Of a stretch of DNA of 64,000 nucleotides, positions 8,308 to 16,482 are shown piece after piece (the stretch's first letter is position 1; every line of letters begins with the position of its first letter). The DNA is from Microtetraspora glauca (GTDB taxonomy: Bacteria; Actinomycetota; Actinomycetes; Streptomycetales; Streptomycetaceae). The stretch spans positions 72,798-136,797 of the forward strand of contig JOFO01000015.1 of the NCBI GenBank assembly GCA_000721275.1, given 5' to 3'. The notes under the pieces were generated by a model, which was not told the origin of the DNA, searched no databases, and saw nothing but the letters and a program-made list of their open reading frames with translations. A program made the position numbers and the translations under genes.

Positions 8308-9222
8308 ATGATCGCTGACTCCTCATTCGCAGGGCGCGTCGACCGCGCCCTCGCCAGTCTGCGCGGACTGGCCGTGGGGGACGCCCTGGGATCCCAGTTC
8401 TTCGTCCCCGCGCACTACCCCCTCCTGAAGCGGCGCGAACTGCCGCCCGGCTCGTGGCAGTGGACCGACGACACGGAGATGGCCTGCTCCGTCGTCGCCG
8501 TCCTCGCCCGCCACGAGCGCATCGACCAGGACGCCCTGGCCGCCTCCTTCGCCGAGCACCACGACTTCGACCGGGGCTACGGTCCCGCCGTCAACCGGAT
8601 GCTCCGGTTGATCCGGGAGGGCGGCGACTGGCGAGAACTCGCCGCCGCGCTCTTCAACGGGCAGGGCTCCTGGGGCAACGGCGCCGCCATGCGCATCGCC
8701 CCGCTCGGCGCCTGGTACGCCGACGACCCCGAGCAGGCCACCCATCAGGCCGAGATCTCCGCCTACCCCACCCACCAGCACCGCGAGGCCGTCGTCGGCG
8801 CCATGGCGGTCGCCGCGGCGGCGGCCCTCGCGGCCGCTCCGGCGGGTCCGCCCACGCCCGAGGCGCTGCTCGACGGTGTGATCGCGCTGGTCCCGCGCAG
8901 CGCGGTCGGTGCCGGGCTGCGCCGGGCCCGCGACATGCTGGACTACGGCGACGCCGGGACCGTCGCGGCGGTGCTCGGCAGCGGCCGGCGGACCAGCGCG
9001 CACGACACGGTGCCGTTCGCCCTCTGGTCGGCGGCCCGCGGCCTCGGCGACTTCGCGACGACGTTCTGGACGACGGCGCAGGTCGGCGGGGACGTCGACA
9101 CGACCTGCGCCATCGCCGGCGGAGTGGTGGCCTCGGCAGCCGCCGGCGCGCCGCCGGCCGCGTGGGCGGACCGGACCGAGGCGCTGCCCGCCTGGGTGCT
9201 GGAGGGCACGGCCCGCAGCTGA
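8308..9222 (+). CDS. ADP-ribosylglycohydrolase family protein
   Basis: A 304-residue member of the DraG/ARH family, which removes ADP-ribose from proteins or small molecules using two Mg ions. The metal ligands are visible: GDALGSQF near residue 28, WTDDTEMA near 52 and GGDVDTTCAIAGG near 258. These match the family's DDT and GGDxDT signatures, so the enzyme looks active. It begins 12 nt after the histidine phosphatase gene and ends at an intrinsic terminator with a T-run. No ADP-ribosyltransferase gene is nearby, so the target is unknown. Confidence 0.87.
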   Translation: MIADSSFAGRVDRALASLRGLAVGDALGSQFFVPAHYPLLKRRELPPGSWQWTDDTEMACSVVAVLARHERIDQDALAASFAEHHDFDRGYGPAVNRMLRLIREGGDWRELAAALFNGQGSWGNGAAMRIAPLGAWYADDPEQATHQAEISAYPTHQHREAVVGAMAVAAAAALAAAPAGPPTPEALLDGVIALVPRSAVGAGLRRARDMLDYGDAGTVAAVLGSGRRTSAHDTVPFALWSAARGLGDFATTFWTTAQVGGDVDTTCAIAGGVVASAAAGAPPAAWADRTEALPAWVLEGTARS

Positions 9223-9238
9223 GCACGGCTGCGTACGG

Positions 9239-9281
9239 GGCGGATGCCCGGCCCTCGCGGAGTCCGGGCATCCGCCCTTTT
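9239..9281 (+). terminator. Intrinsic terminator after the ADP-ribosylglycohydrolase gene
   Basis: A perfect 13-bp stem (GGCGGATGCCCGG and its complement) with a 12-nt loop is followed by CTTTT. It is one of the few hairpins in the window with a T-run. Confidence 0.88.
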
Positions 9282-9290
9282 GCCGCCGGT

Positions 9291-9334
9291 CCGGCCGTAC
9301 CCGGGGCGGACCTCTCCGCCGCGCGTACGGCCGG
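9291..9334 (-). terminator. Terminator hairpin after the MFS efflux gene
   Basis: A perfect 10-bp repeat CCGGCCGTAC...GTACGGCCGG with a 24-nt loop begins 3 nt beyond the MFS stop. The long loop lowers confidence. Confidence 0.45.
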
Positions 9335-9337
9335 CTG

Positions 9338-10891
9338 TCAGGCGACGGGGCCGGCGGCCTCGGCCTTGCCGCTGAGGGCCGCCAGGTCGCTCTTGCGGAC
9401 CCGGATCACCAGCACCGCGGTGAGGAGCGCGACGGCGACCATCGCCACGGCCGCGGTGAACGCCGTCGCGATGCCTGAGGTCAGCACCTCGTGGCTCCAC
9501 GGCGCCGGCAGTTCCTTCGTCCGCAGGAACTCGGCCTTCTGCTCGGGCGTCGCCGACGCCAGGAAGTCCGCCGCCTGCTTCTCGCCCTCGGTACGGCTCG
9601 CCGTGCCGAAGACCGTCACCAGGATGGACAGGCCCAGCGAGCCGCCCACCTGCTGGGTCGCGTTGAGCAGCCCGGACGCGGCGCCGGCCTCGTGCTGGGC
9701 CACCCCGGAGACGGCCGTCAGCGTCAGGGTGACGAAGTTCAGCCCCATGCCGAAGCCGAACAGGACCATGGGTCCGAGCACCCCGCTCGCGTACCCGCTG
9801 TCCGCGTCGATGAAGGTCAGCCAGAACAGGCCGAGGCCGGTGATCGTCGAACCGGTCACCATGAACGGCTTCGGGCCCAGGACGGGCAGGAACCGCTGCG
9901 ACAGGCCGGCGCCGGTCACGATGGCCACGGTGACCGGGAGGAACGCGAGCCCGGACGCGATCGGCGAGTACCCCAGCACGCCCTGCACCCACAGGACGAT
10001 GAAGAAGAACATGCCGAACATGGCCGCCGCGAGGCTCAGCATGATCACGTACGTGCCGGAGCGGTTCCGGTCGGCGAACATCCGCAGCGGTGTGATCGGT
10101 TCCTTCGCGCGCGACTCGACCAGGGCGAAGGCGACGAGCAGCAGGACGGCGGCGGCGAACGAGCCGACGGTCAGCGCGTCCTTCCAGCCCTGCTCCGAGG
10201 CGCGGATGAAGCCGTAGACCAGGGCGGCCATGCCGAGCGTCGACGTCGCCGCCCCCGCGATGTCGAAGCGGCCCGGGTGGCGCTCCGACTCGCTGATGTA
10301 CCGGGGGGTGAGGAAGGCGATCAGCAGGCCGATGGGCACGTTGACGAAGAGCACCCAGCGCCAGTCCAGCCACTCGGTGAGCATGCCGCCGGCGAGCAGC
10401 CCGATCGCGCCGCCGCCGGCCGAGACGGCGGCGAAGACGCCGAAGGCCCGGTTCCGCTCCGGGCCCTCGGGGAAGGTGGTGGTGATCAGGGCGAGCGAGG
10501 TGGGCGAGGCGATCGCGCCGCCCACGCCCTGCAGCGCCCGCGCGGCGAGCAGGTGCCACGGCTCCTGCGCGAAGCCGCCGAGCAGCGAGGCGAAGGTGAA
10601 GATCAGGATGCCGGCCATGAAGACCCGGCGGCGGCCGAGGATGTCGCCCGCCCGGCCGCCGAGGAGCAGCAGGCCGCCGAAGGTCAGCGTGTAGGCGCTG
10701 AGCACCCACGACAGGTCGGTGGTGGAGAAGGAGAGCGCGTCCTGGATGTGCGGGAGCGCGATGTTCACGATCGTGGCGTCGAGGACGACCATCAGCTGAC
10801 AGGCGGCGATGACCGTCAGGGCGATTCCCGGCCGGCCCCGGGAGCCGGCCAGGCCTTTCTCGGTCTGTGTGTCGACCGGAGTCGTTGTCAC
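9338..10891 (-). CDS. DHA2-family MFS drug efflux transporter
   Basis: A 517-residue membrane protein with about 14 transmembrane segments, typical of the EmrB/QacA (DHA2) drug:proton antiporters. Family motifs are LDATIVNIALPHI in the first segment, GGRAGDILGRRRVFM between segments 2 and 3 and ARALQGVGGAIASPTSLALI. The GTG start was chosen because GGGGGG lies 6 nt upstream; an ATG 54 nt earlier overlaps the operator. It is divergent from a TetR gene with two palindromic operators between them, the usual layout of a ligand-induced efflux pump. The exported drug is unknown. Confidence 0.9.
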   Translation of the reverse strand: MTTTPVDTQTEKGLAGSRGRPGIALTVIAACQLMVVLDATIVNIALPHIQDALSFSTTDLSWVLSAYTLTFGGLLLLGGRAGDILGRRRVFMAGILIFTFASLLGGFAQEPWHLLAARALQGVGGAIASPTSLALITTTFPEGPERNRAFGVFAAVSAGGGAIGLLAGGMLTEWLDWRWVLFVNVPIGLLIAFLTPRYISESERHPGRFDIAGAATSTLGMAALVYGFIRASEQGWKDALTVGSFAAAVLLLVAFALVESRAKEPITPLRMFADRNRSGTYVIMLSLAAAMFGMFFFIVLWVQGVLGYSPIASGLAFLPVTVAIVTGAGLSQRFLPVLGPKPFMVTGSTITGLGLFWLTFIDADSGYASGVLGPMVLFGFGMGLNFVTLTLTAVSGVAQHEAGAASGLLNATQQVGGSLGLSILVTVFGTASRTEGEKQAADFLASATPEQKAEFLRTKELPAPWSHEVLTSGIATAFTAAVAMVAVALLTAVLVIRVRKSDLAALSGKAEAAGPVA

Positions 10892-10915
10892 GGTGGACCC
10901 CCCACGGAAGAATGG

Positions 10916-10937
10916 CAGTGAACGCGACCGTTCACTG
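10916..10937. promoter_or_regulatory. TetR operator 1 (efflux gene side)
   Basis: A perfect 22-bp dyad: CAGTGAACG, 4 nt, CGTTCACTG. It lies 25 nt upstream of the MFS start codon. A near copy sits 47 bp away. Confidence 0.75.
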
Positions 10938-10962
10938 TTCTTCAACGGTAGTGACTCCCTCT

Positions 10963-10984
10963 CAGAGAACGCAACCGTTCACTG
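10963..10984. promoter_or_regulatory. TetR operator 2 (regulator side)
   Basis: CAGAGAACG, 4 nt, CGTTCACTG: the same 22-bp dyad as 10916-10937 with one mismatch. Two copies in one intergenic region make control of both divergent genes by the neighbouring TetR protein likely. Confidence 0.72.
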
Positions 10985-11027
10985 AGCACCGCCGGTGATT
11001 CGCCACGTCCCCAACGGAGAGAACCTG

Positions 11028-11657
11028 ATGATGACTTCGCGCTCCGCGGCCGCCGCTCGGCCGGACGGAGCCGCGCCGCGCAGACGCGGGCCGGTGCTCG
11101 AACGCGCCATTCTGGAGGCGGCGCTGGAGCAGCTGAGCAGCGTCGGATGGAACGGCCTGACCATGGAGGGTGTCGCACTCGGCGCGCAGACGGGCAAAGC
11201 CGCGGTGTACCGGCGCTGGCCGTCCCGGGAAGACCTCGTGGCCGACGCCCTCCAGGCCGGATTGCCGCGCTTCGACGAGCCCGCCCCCGACCTCGGCGGC
11301 TTCCGCGACGAGCTGTACGAGCTCTGCCGGCGCGTCCGCGACGCCATGAACTCGCGCTCCGGCGTCGCCATCCGCGCGGTCCTTCACGAATGCGACGAGG
11401 AGGCCGCCGTCCGCTTCCGCGGACTGATCCAGACCAAGGTCGTCGAACCGTCGAAACGGCTCTTCTCGGACGTCCTGGAGCGCGGGATCACACGGAGAGA
11501 GGTGCGTCCGGACGCCGTCGACGACCTCGTCCTCGACGTCATCCCGGCGCTGATGATGTACCGCGCCAAGGTGTGCGGCAGCGAATGGGACGATGCCGAG
11601 CTGGCCGCTGTCGTCGACCGGATCATGGTCCCGCTGGTGCGCTCGGCGCCCGCCTGA
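11028..11657 (+). CDS. TetR family transcriptional regulator of the divergent efflux gene
   Basis: A 209-residue repressor. The helix-turn-helix runs from about residue 25 to 70 (ILEAALEQLSSVGWNGLTME...GKAAVYRRWPSREDLVADAL). The C-terminal helical domain would bind the inducer. The ATG at 11028 was chosen because GGAGAG sits 6 nt upstream; an earlier ATG at 10995 has none and lies just after operator 2. Its neighbours and the paired operators point to repression of the MFS pump and of itself. Confidence 0.88.
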   Translation: MMTSRSAAAARPDGAAPRRRGPVLERAILEAALEQLSSVGWNGLTMEGVALGAQTGKAAVYRRWPSREDLVADALQAGLPRFDEPAPDLGGFRDELYELCRRVRDAMNSRSGVAIRAVLHECDEEAAVRFRGLIQTKVVEPSKRLFSDVLERGITRREVRPDAVDDLVLDVIPALMMYRAKVCGSEWDDAELAAVVDRIMVPLVRSAPA

Positions 11658-11741
11658 CCGGGCCCGCGGCACGGCGGCGGACCGCCTGACGGGAATCCGG
11701 GTACCGCACGCGGCACCCGGCGGCGTAACCTGTCAGGCGCC

Positions 11742-12449
11742 ATGCCGTACGAACCCCCTACTCACACCGTCGAGCGGTCGCTCCGAGCCACCACCGGCGC
11801 CAGGATCGTCGCCGGGGTCGACGAGGTCGGACGCGGGGCGTGGGCCGGGCCCGTCACCGTGTGCGCGGCCGTCACCGGGCTGCGCCGTCCCCCCGAGGGA
11901 CTGACCGACTCCAAGCTGATCGCCCCCAAGCGGCGCGCCGAACTCGCCGCCGAGCTGGAGCGCTGGGTCACCGCCTACGCGCTCGGCGAGGCGTCCGCGC
12001 AGGAGATCGACGAACTCGGGATGACCGCGGCCCTGCGCCTCGCGGCCGTACGGGCCCTCGACGGCCTCCCGGTCCGCCCGGACGCGGTGATCCTCGACGG
12101 CAAGCACGACTACCTCGGCAGCCCCTGGCAGGTGCGCACGGTGATCAAGGGCGACCAGTCCTGCGTCGCGGTCGCCGCGGCCTCCGTGATCGCCAAGGTA
12201 CGGCGGGACGCCTTCATGGCCGGCCTCGACACCGGCCCGGGCTGCGCGGGCTACGGCTTCGCGGCGAACGCGGGCTACCCTTCGCCCGTCCACAAGGCCA
12301 TGCTCGAAGAGCTGGGACCCACCCCGTACCACCGGCTCTCCTGGGCCTACCTGGACGCCATGCCCCGGTGGCGCCACCTCAAGAAGGTCCGCCTCTCCGC
12401 GGAGGCGGCCGCTCTGGAGAGCGGGGGCCAGCTCGGCTTCGACTTCTGA
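11742..12449 (+). CDS. rnhB: Ribonuclease HII
   Basis: Cuts RNA in RNA-DNA hybrids and removes single ribonucleotides misincorporated in DNA. At 235 residues it has the type 2 signature [13 protein letters not shown] (Asp27, Glu28), a third acid in ILDGKHDY and the [11 protein letters not shown] region. The C-terminus ends in LGFDF, a possible PCNA/beta-clamp-type tail. It lies 84 nt after the TetR gene with no terminator between them, yet probably has its own promoter. Its partner role is ribonucleotide excision, fitting the DNA-metabolism genes around it. Confidence 0.95.
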   Translation: MPYEPPTHTVERSLRATTGARIVAGVDEVGRGAWAGPVTVCAAVTGLRRPPEGLTDSKLIAPKRRAELAAELERWVTAYALGEASAQEIDELGMTAALRLAAVRALDGLPVRPDAVILDGKHDYLGSPWQVRTVIKGDQSCVAVAAASVIAKVRRDAFMAGLDTGPGCAGYGFAANAGYPSPVHKAMLEELGPTPYHRLSWAYLDAMPRWRHLKKVRLSAEAAALESGGQLGFDF

Positions 12450-12555
12450 TCTTCCGGCCGCGGGACCTCACCGACGAGGCCCCGCAGGACCGGGGGCGCC
12501 CCTGTGCGCCCACCCGACGGTGCCGTCCGAAACGGCATTTGATAGACATCCACCC

Positions 12556-13179
12556 ATGCCTCTCCCTCCCGAGGAGCCTCAGATTCACGAGAGCGCCCAG
12601 GGTCCTAGCGCCACCGCGGCCGCCGGCCGCCCCGCGCCGACCCCACGTCCCGTCCCCGGCCCGCGTTCGGCGGCCTCCCCGCGTCCCGGCCGTCCGGGCC
12701 CCGGCCCGGCCCGCCCCGCTCCGCCGGCCCCGCGGCCCGTCCCCGGCCCGCCCGCGCCCGCGAACCGTCCGGCGAATCGTTCCGCTGACGGCCCGCAGCT
12801 CCAGCTCGTCCCGGCCCCGGCCGGCGGCGCCCTCGACGCCGCCGAGGAGGCCCTCGACCTGCTCCTCGACAGCGGCCGGTCGCCCGGCGAGGTCCTGGTG
12901 CTCACCACCGGCGAGCGCCACCCCTGGGCCGCGCACGAGCTCTCCTTCGGAGAGGCCGCCTACTGGGCCCAGCAGGACACCGCCGAGGACGTGTTCTTCG
13001 CGGACGCCGCCTCCGTGGACCGGGTCTCCGCCCGTCCCGTGGTGATCGTCGCCGTCAACGGCGGCGACGACGAGACGGTCGCCCGGGCCCTGCCGGTCGC
13101 CCGCTCGCGCGCGGGTGCCCTGCTCGTGGTCTGCGGTGACCCGCAGCGCGTCACCGCGGTGCTCGCCGCCGGAGTCTGA
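12556..13179 (+). CDS. Hypothetical protein: Pro-rich N-terminus, helicase-C-like remnant
   Basis: About 207 residues. Residues 1-85 are a disordered Pro/Ala/Arg-rich stretch. The remainder resembles the last part of a UvrD-like superfamily 1 helicase: SPGEVLVLTTGERHPWAAHELSFG, then SARPVVIVAVNG where motif V would end, then ARALPVARSRAGALLVVCGDP where motif VI (ALTRAR...LLVVGDP) would be. The catalytic glutamine and arginine of those motifs are degraded, and there is no Walker A or B motif. No ribosome site is clear; an in-frame GTG at 12520 is an alternative start. It lies between rnhB and a gene that converges on it. Function unknown. Confidence 0.7.
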   Translation: MPLPPEEPQIHESAQGPSATAAAGRPAPTPRPVPGPRSAASPRPGRPGPGPARPAPPAPRPVPGPPAPANRPANRSADGPQLQLVPAPAGGALDAAEEALDLLLDSGRSPGEVLVLTTGERHPWAAHELSFGEAAYWAQQDTAEDVFFADAASVDRVSARPVVIVAVNGGDDETVARALPVARSRAGALLVVCGDPQRVTAVLAAGV

Positions 13180-13189
13180 CCGGTCGCGC

Positions 13190-13219
13190 CTCCGCCGGAC
13201 CGGCACCGGCCCGGCGGAG
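13190..13219 (+). terminator. Terminator between convergent hypothetical genes
   Basis: A perfect 9-bp stem (CTCCGCCGG / CCGGCGGAG) with a 12-nt loop follows the stop at 13179 by 10 nt. It sits in the 123-nt gap between two convergent genes and could act on either. Confidence 0.55.
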
Positions 13220-13302
13220 CGGCGGACACCTCCGGGCGAGCGTTCGGCGTGCCGCGCCGCGCGTGGCGGCTCCACAGCCGGTTTCGCGCGACGGACGACG
13301 GC

Positions 13303-13929
13303 TCAGCGCGCCGCGACCCTGCGCAGGGGCTCGGCCGCTCCGCCGGCCGTCCTCGGCGCGAGGTGACCGAAGTCGTCGTTCGGCTCGCCGAGTGCGAGCG
13401 GAGCGGAGTCCGCGCTCGGCCGACGGCCGCCCCTGCCTTCGCCGGAGACCTGCCAGCCGGCCTGGGTGAGGGTGATGTACGCGCCGCAGCGCAGCCCGTG
13501 GAGCGTGCAGGCGTCACGGAGCCCCCACATCCAGGCTCCGTCCTCCTCCGTCCAGCGCTCGTCGCCGTCGCGGCAGTAGACGAGGACGGCGGTCCGCACG
13601 GGGGTGCGGCGCCGCAGGTCGTGCGGCACCACGCGCCGCAGATGGGCGAGGAGCGCGTTCCGGAACTCCCAGCCGTCGGCGGGGCCGGGCCGGCGCGTGA
13701 AGGAGGCGCTCGCGGTGAGCCGTTCCTCGTGGTCGAGCACCGCCACGATCGCCGTCGCGGGCCGCGGACGATGGCGGGAATGGAGTCCGCTCACGACCTC
13801 ACGGGGACTGCGCAGCAAGGGAATTCCGGCCGCGGCCCAGTCCGCCGGTTCCAGCATCCGGGCGAGGCGGCTCGCGGAGGCGGAGCCGGCACCGAGCGAG
13901 GTGGTGGACGGAGCGAATCCGAGGGTCAC
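13303..13929 (-). CDS. Hypothetical protein
   Basis: A 208-residue soluble protein I do not recognise. The first 60 residues include HTH-like text (LARMLEPADWAAAGIPLLRSPREV). The core (ATAIVAVLDHEERLTASASF...LLAHLRRVVPHDLRRRTPVRTAVLVYCRDGDERWTEEDGAWMWGLRDACTLHGLRCGAYITLTQAGW) looks like a mixed alpha-beta fold with one acidic and one histidine-containing strand, loosely like RadC/JAB proteins, but without their HxHP metal motif. The GTG start has GGGAGG 4 nt upstream. It is downstream of recQ on the same strand, separated by 228 nt. Confidence 0.72.
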   Translation of the reverse strand: MTLGFAPSTTSLGAGSASASRLARMLEPADWAAAGIPLLRSPREVVSGLHSRHRPRPATAIVAVLDHEERLTASASFTRRPGPADGWEFRNALLAHLRRVVPHDLRRRTPVRTAVLVYCRDGDERWTEEDGAWMWGLRDACTLHGLRCGAYITLTQAGWQVSGEGRGGRRPSADSAPLALGEPNDDFGHLAPRTAGGAAEPLRRVAAR

Positions 13930-14083
13930 GGTCCTCCCTTCGGATACGCGCCCGCGAGGCGGGCAAGGTGGGGTGAGGGCGCAGCACGGCACAGTCCTTC
14001 CGGACCGCTTCGAGCCGTGTGGGGCGGTTCCCCAATTCTGTCTCGGCCCGAGCGGGGGCGGCAACGAGCAATTGAGGCGGCTG

Positions 14084-14098
14084 ACGGTAATGAACCGT
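14084..14098. promoter_or_regulatory. Dyad upstream of the 13303-13929 gene
   Basis: ACGGT, 5 nt, ACCGT is a perfect inverted repeat in the AT-richer part of the gap between recQ and the hypothetical gene. It may be an operator; no regulator can be assigned. Confidence 0.3.
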
Positions 14099-14157
14099 TA
14101 TGCCACTGATATCCCTGCCCAGTTACCCAGTATTCACTCGCCGTTTCCCAGCCCTTC

Positions 14158-16341
14158 TCAACCCTGGACGGCGAGCACCAGCGGAAAGACTCCTTCCGCT
14201 CCGGAACGGAGCAGCAGCCGGGCGGCCACGGCCAGGGTCCAGCCGGTGTCCGACAGGTCGTCCACGAGCAGGACCGGACCGCCGGCGGCGGCCACCCGCT
14301 CCGTCACCCCGGGCGGCACCTCCAGGGCCCGGTGGAGTCCGATCACCCGCTGGGCGCTGTTGGTACGGGACAGATGGACGTCCTCCGCCCCCGCCGCGTA
14401 CTCCACCGCCCCGAGGAGCGGCATCCGCCCGATCTCCGCGATCCGCGCGCCCAGCGAGCCCACCAGCGTCGGCCGCCGGCGCGAGGCGACCGTGACCACA
14501 CCGGCCGGCCGCGACGGGGCGTCAGCGGCTCCGGACGCCCAACCCCCGGGCCCCTTCGCCCAGTCGGCGAGCACCTGGACCACCGCCTGCACCACGTCGT
14601 CCGGCACCGGCCCGTCCGGAGCGGACTCGGCGAGCAGCGGCCGGAGCCGGTTGCCCCACCCGATGTCCGAAAGACGCCCCAGGGCGCGGCCGGCGAACGC
14701 CTGCTCACCCGCCGGGATGCGGCCCTTCAGATCGACGCCCGCGGCGGCGAGTCCCGTGGGCCACATCCGGCGCGACTCCACCTCCACGCCCGGGCGGCCC
14801 AGTTCGCCCCGGGCCGCGTCCAGCGCCGCGCCGGTCACCTTCGGATCGAAGCGCGGGCCCGCGCAGTTGTCGCAGCGACCGCACGGCGCCGCCTGCTCGT
14901 CGTCCAGCCGGCGCCGCAGGAACTCCATGCGGCACCCGGTCGTGGTGGTGTACTCGCGCATCGCCTGCTGCTCGTCGGCACGCTGCCGCGCCACCCACGC
15001 GTACCGCTCCGTGTCGTACACCCACGGCCGGCCCGTGCTCTCCCAGCCGCCCTTGACCCGCCGCACGGCCCCGTCCACGTCGAGGACCTTGAGCATCGTC
15101 TCCAGCCGGGTCCTGCGCAGCTCGACCAGCGGCTCCAGGGCCGGCAGCGACATCGGCCGGCCCGCGTCGGCGAGCACGTCGAGGGTCCGGCGGACCAACT
15201 CCTCCGGAGGGAAGGCCACGGACGCGAAGTACCGCCAGATCGCCTCGTCCTCCTTGCCGGGCAGCAGCAGCACCTCCGCGTGCTCCACCCCGCGCCCGGC
15301 GCGGCCGACCTGCTGGTAGTAGGCGATGGGGGAGGACGGCGAGCCCAGGTGCACGACGAAGCCGAGGTCCGGCTTGTCGAAGCCCATGCCGAGCGCCGAG
15401 GTCGCCACCAGCGCCTTCACCCGGTTCGCCAGCAGGTCCTCCTCGGCCTGCCGGCGGTCGGCGTCCTCCGTGCGGCCCGTGTACGAGGCGACCGTGTGCC
15501 CGCACTGGCGGAGGTACGCGGTGACCTCCTCGGCCGCCGCCACGGTCAGCGTGTAGACGATCCCCGAGCCGGGCAGCTCGTGGAGGTGGTCGGCGAGCCA
15601 GGCCAGCCGGTGGGCGGCGTCGGGCAGCGTGATCACGCCGAGGCTGAGGGACTCGCGGTCCAGGGGGCCGCGCAGCACGAGGGCGTCGGTGCCCACGCCG
15701 GTGCCGAGCTGTTCGGCCACGTCCGCCGTCACCCGGGCGTTCGCCGTCGCGGTGGTGGCGAGCACCGGGACCCCGGCCGGGAGGTCGGCCAGCATCGTGC
15801 GCAGCCGCCGGTAGTCCGGCCGGAAGTCGTGTCCCCAGTCGGAGATGCAGTGCGCCTCGTCGACCACCAGCAGGCCCGTGGCCGCCGCCAGCCGCGGCAG
15901 GACCTGGTCGCGGAAGTCGGGATTGTTCAGCCGCTCGGGGGAGACGAGCAGCACGTCGACCTCTCCGGCGGCGATCTCCCGCTGGACGTCCTCCCACTCC
16001 TCCGTGTTCGACGAGTTGATCGTGCGCGCCCGGATGCCCGCCCGCGCCGCCGCGTCCACCTGGTTGCGCATGAGCGCGAGCAGCGGCGACACGATGACGG
16101 TGGGCCCGCTGCCGCGCTCCCGCAGCAGTGAGGTGGCCACGAAGTACACGGCGGACTTGCCCCAGCCGGTCCGCTGCACCACGAGGGCACGGCGGTGATC
16201 GGCGACGAGCGCCTCGATGGCGCGCCACTGGTCCTCGCGGAGTCTCGCCGCGCCGGCCGGGTCCCCGACGAGTCGGGCCAGTACGGCGTCGGCGGCGGTG
16301 CGGAGCGCGGCGCGGTCTTCCGGGAGGTCTGCGTGGGTCAT
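14158..16341 (-). CDS. recQ: RecQ family DNA helicase with C-terminal phosphoribosyltransferase-like domain
   Basis: A 3'-5' DNA helicase for recombination and fork repair. In order, the 727-residue protein shows Walker A RTGWGKSA (57-64), DEAH (161-164) in [19 protein letters not shown], a helicase-C domain and the RecQ zinc site (one Cys in GCRMEF, three in PCGRCDNC). The usual HRDC domain is missing. The last ~120 residues read as a phosphoribosyltransferase fold, with the PRPP-loop-like [22 protein letters not shown]. The ATG start at 16341 is divergent from the DUF4192 gene. Two DnaA-box-like sequences lie in that promoter region. No SOS box was seen. Confidence 0.92.
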   Translation of the reverse strand: MTHADLPEDRAALRTAADAVLARLVGDPAGAARLREDQWRAIEALVADHRRALVVQRTGWGKSAVYFVATSLLRERGSGPTVIVSPLLALMRNQVDAAARAGIRARTINSSNTEEWEDVQREIAAGEVDVLLVSPERLNNPDFRDQVLPRLAAATGLLVVDEAHCISDWGHDFRPDYRRLRTMLADLPAGVPVLATTATANARVTADVAEQLGTGVGTDALVLRGPLDRESLSLGVITLPDAAHRLAWLADHLHELPGSGIVYTLTVAAAEEVTAYLRQCGHTVASYTGRTEDADRRQAEEDLLANRVKALVATSALGMGFDKPDLGFVVHLGSPSSPIAYYQQVGRAGRGVEHAEVLLLPGKEDEAIWRYFASVAFPPEELVRRTLDVLADAGRPMSLPALEPLVELRRTRLETMLKVLDVDGAVRRVKGGWESTGRPWVYDTERYAWVARQRADEQQAMREYTTTTGCRMEFLRRRLDDEQAAPCGRCDNCAGPRFDPKVTGAALDAARGELGRPGVEVESRRMWPTGLAAAGVDLKGRIPAGEQAFAGRALGRLSDIGWGNRLRPLLAESAPDGPVPDDVVQAVVQVLADWAKGPGGWASGAADAPSRPAGVVTVASRRRPTLVGSLGARIAEIGRMPLLGAVEYAAGAEDVHLSRTNSAQRVIGLHRALEVPPGVTERVAAAGGPVLLVDDLSDTGWTLAVAARLLLRSGAEGVFPLVLAVQG

Positions 16342-16391
16342 GCGTCCATGCAACCCGATGCCTCGGACATTCGGCGAACGGGCCGGCGATC

Positions 16392-16400
16392 TGTGGACAG
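16392..16400 (-). promoter_or_regulatory. DnaA-box-like sequence 1
   Basis: On the minus strand CTGTCCACA, one base from the Streptomyces DnaA box TTGTCCACA. It lies 51 nt upstream of recQ and is inverted relative to the site at 16434. Confidence 0.5.
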
Positions 16401-16433
16401 TGCAAATCACATCATCATGTCGTAAGGCCGGGG

Positions 16434-16442
16434 TTATCCACA
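16434..16442 (+). promoter_or_regulatory. DnaA-box-like sequence 2
   Basis: TTATCCACA, identical to the strong E. coli DnaA box and one base from the Streptomyces form. Two such sequences 33 nt apart in one promoter region suggest DnaA-linked control, but this is inference. Confidence 0.5.
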
Positions 16443-16482
16443 GGGGTTGTCGGAAAACGGAGATCACGAGACCGTCCTCGCC

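Noticed and set aside
16392..16442. A replication origin at the two DnaA-like boxes
   Set aside because: Streptomyces oriC carries many boxes beside dnaA; two boxes with no dnaA, dnaN or gyrB are not an origin.
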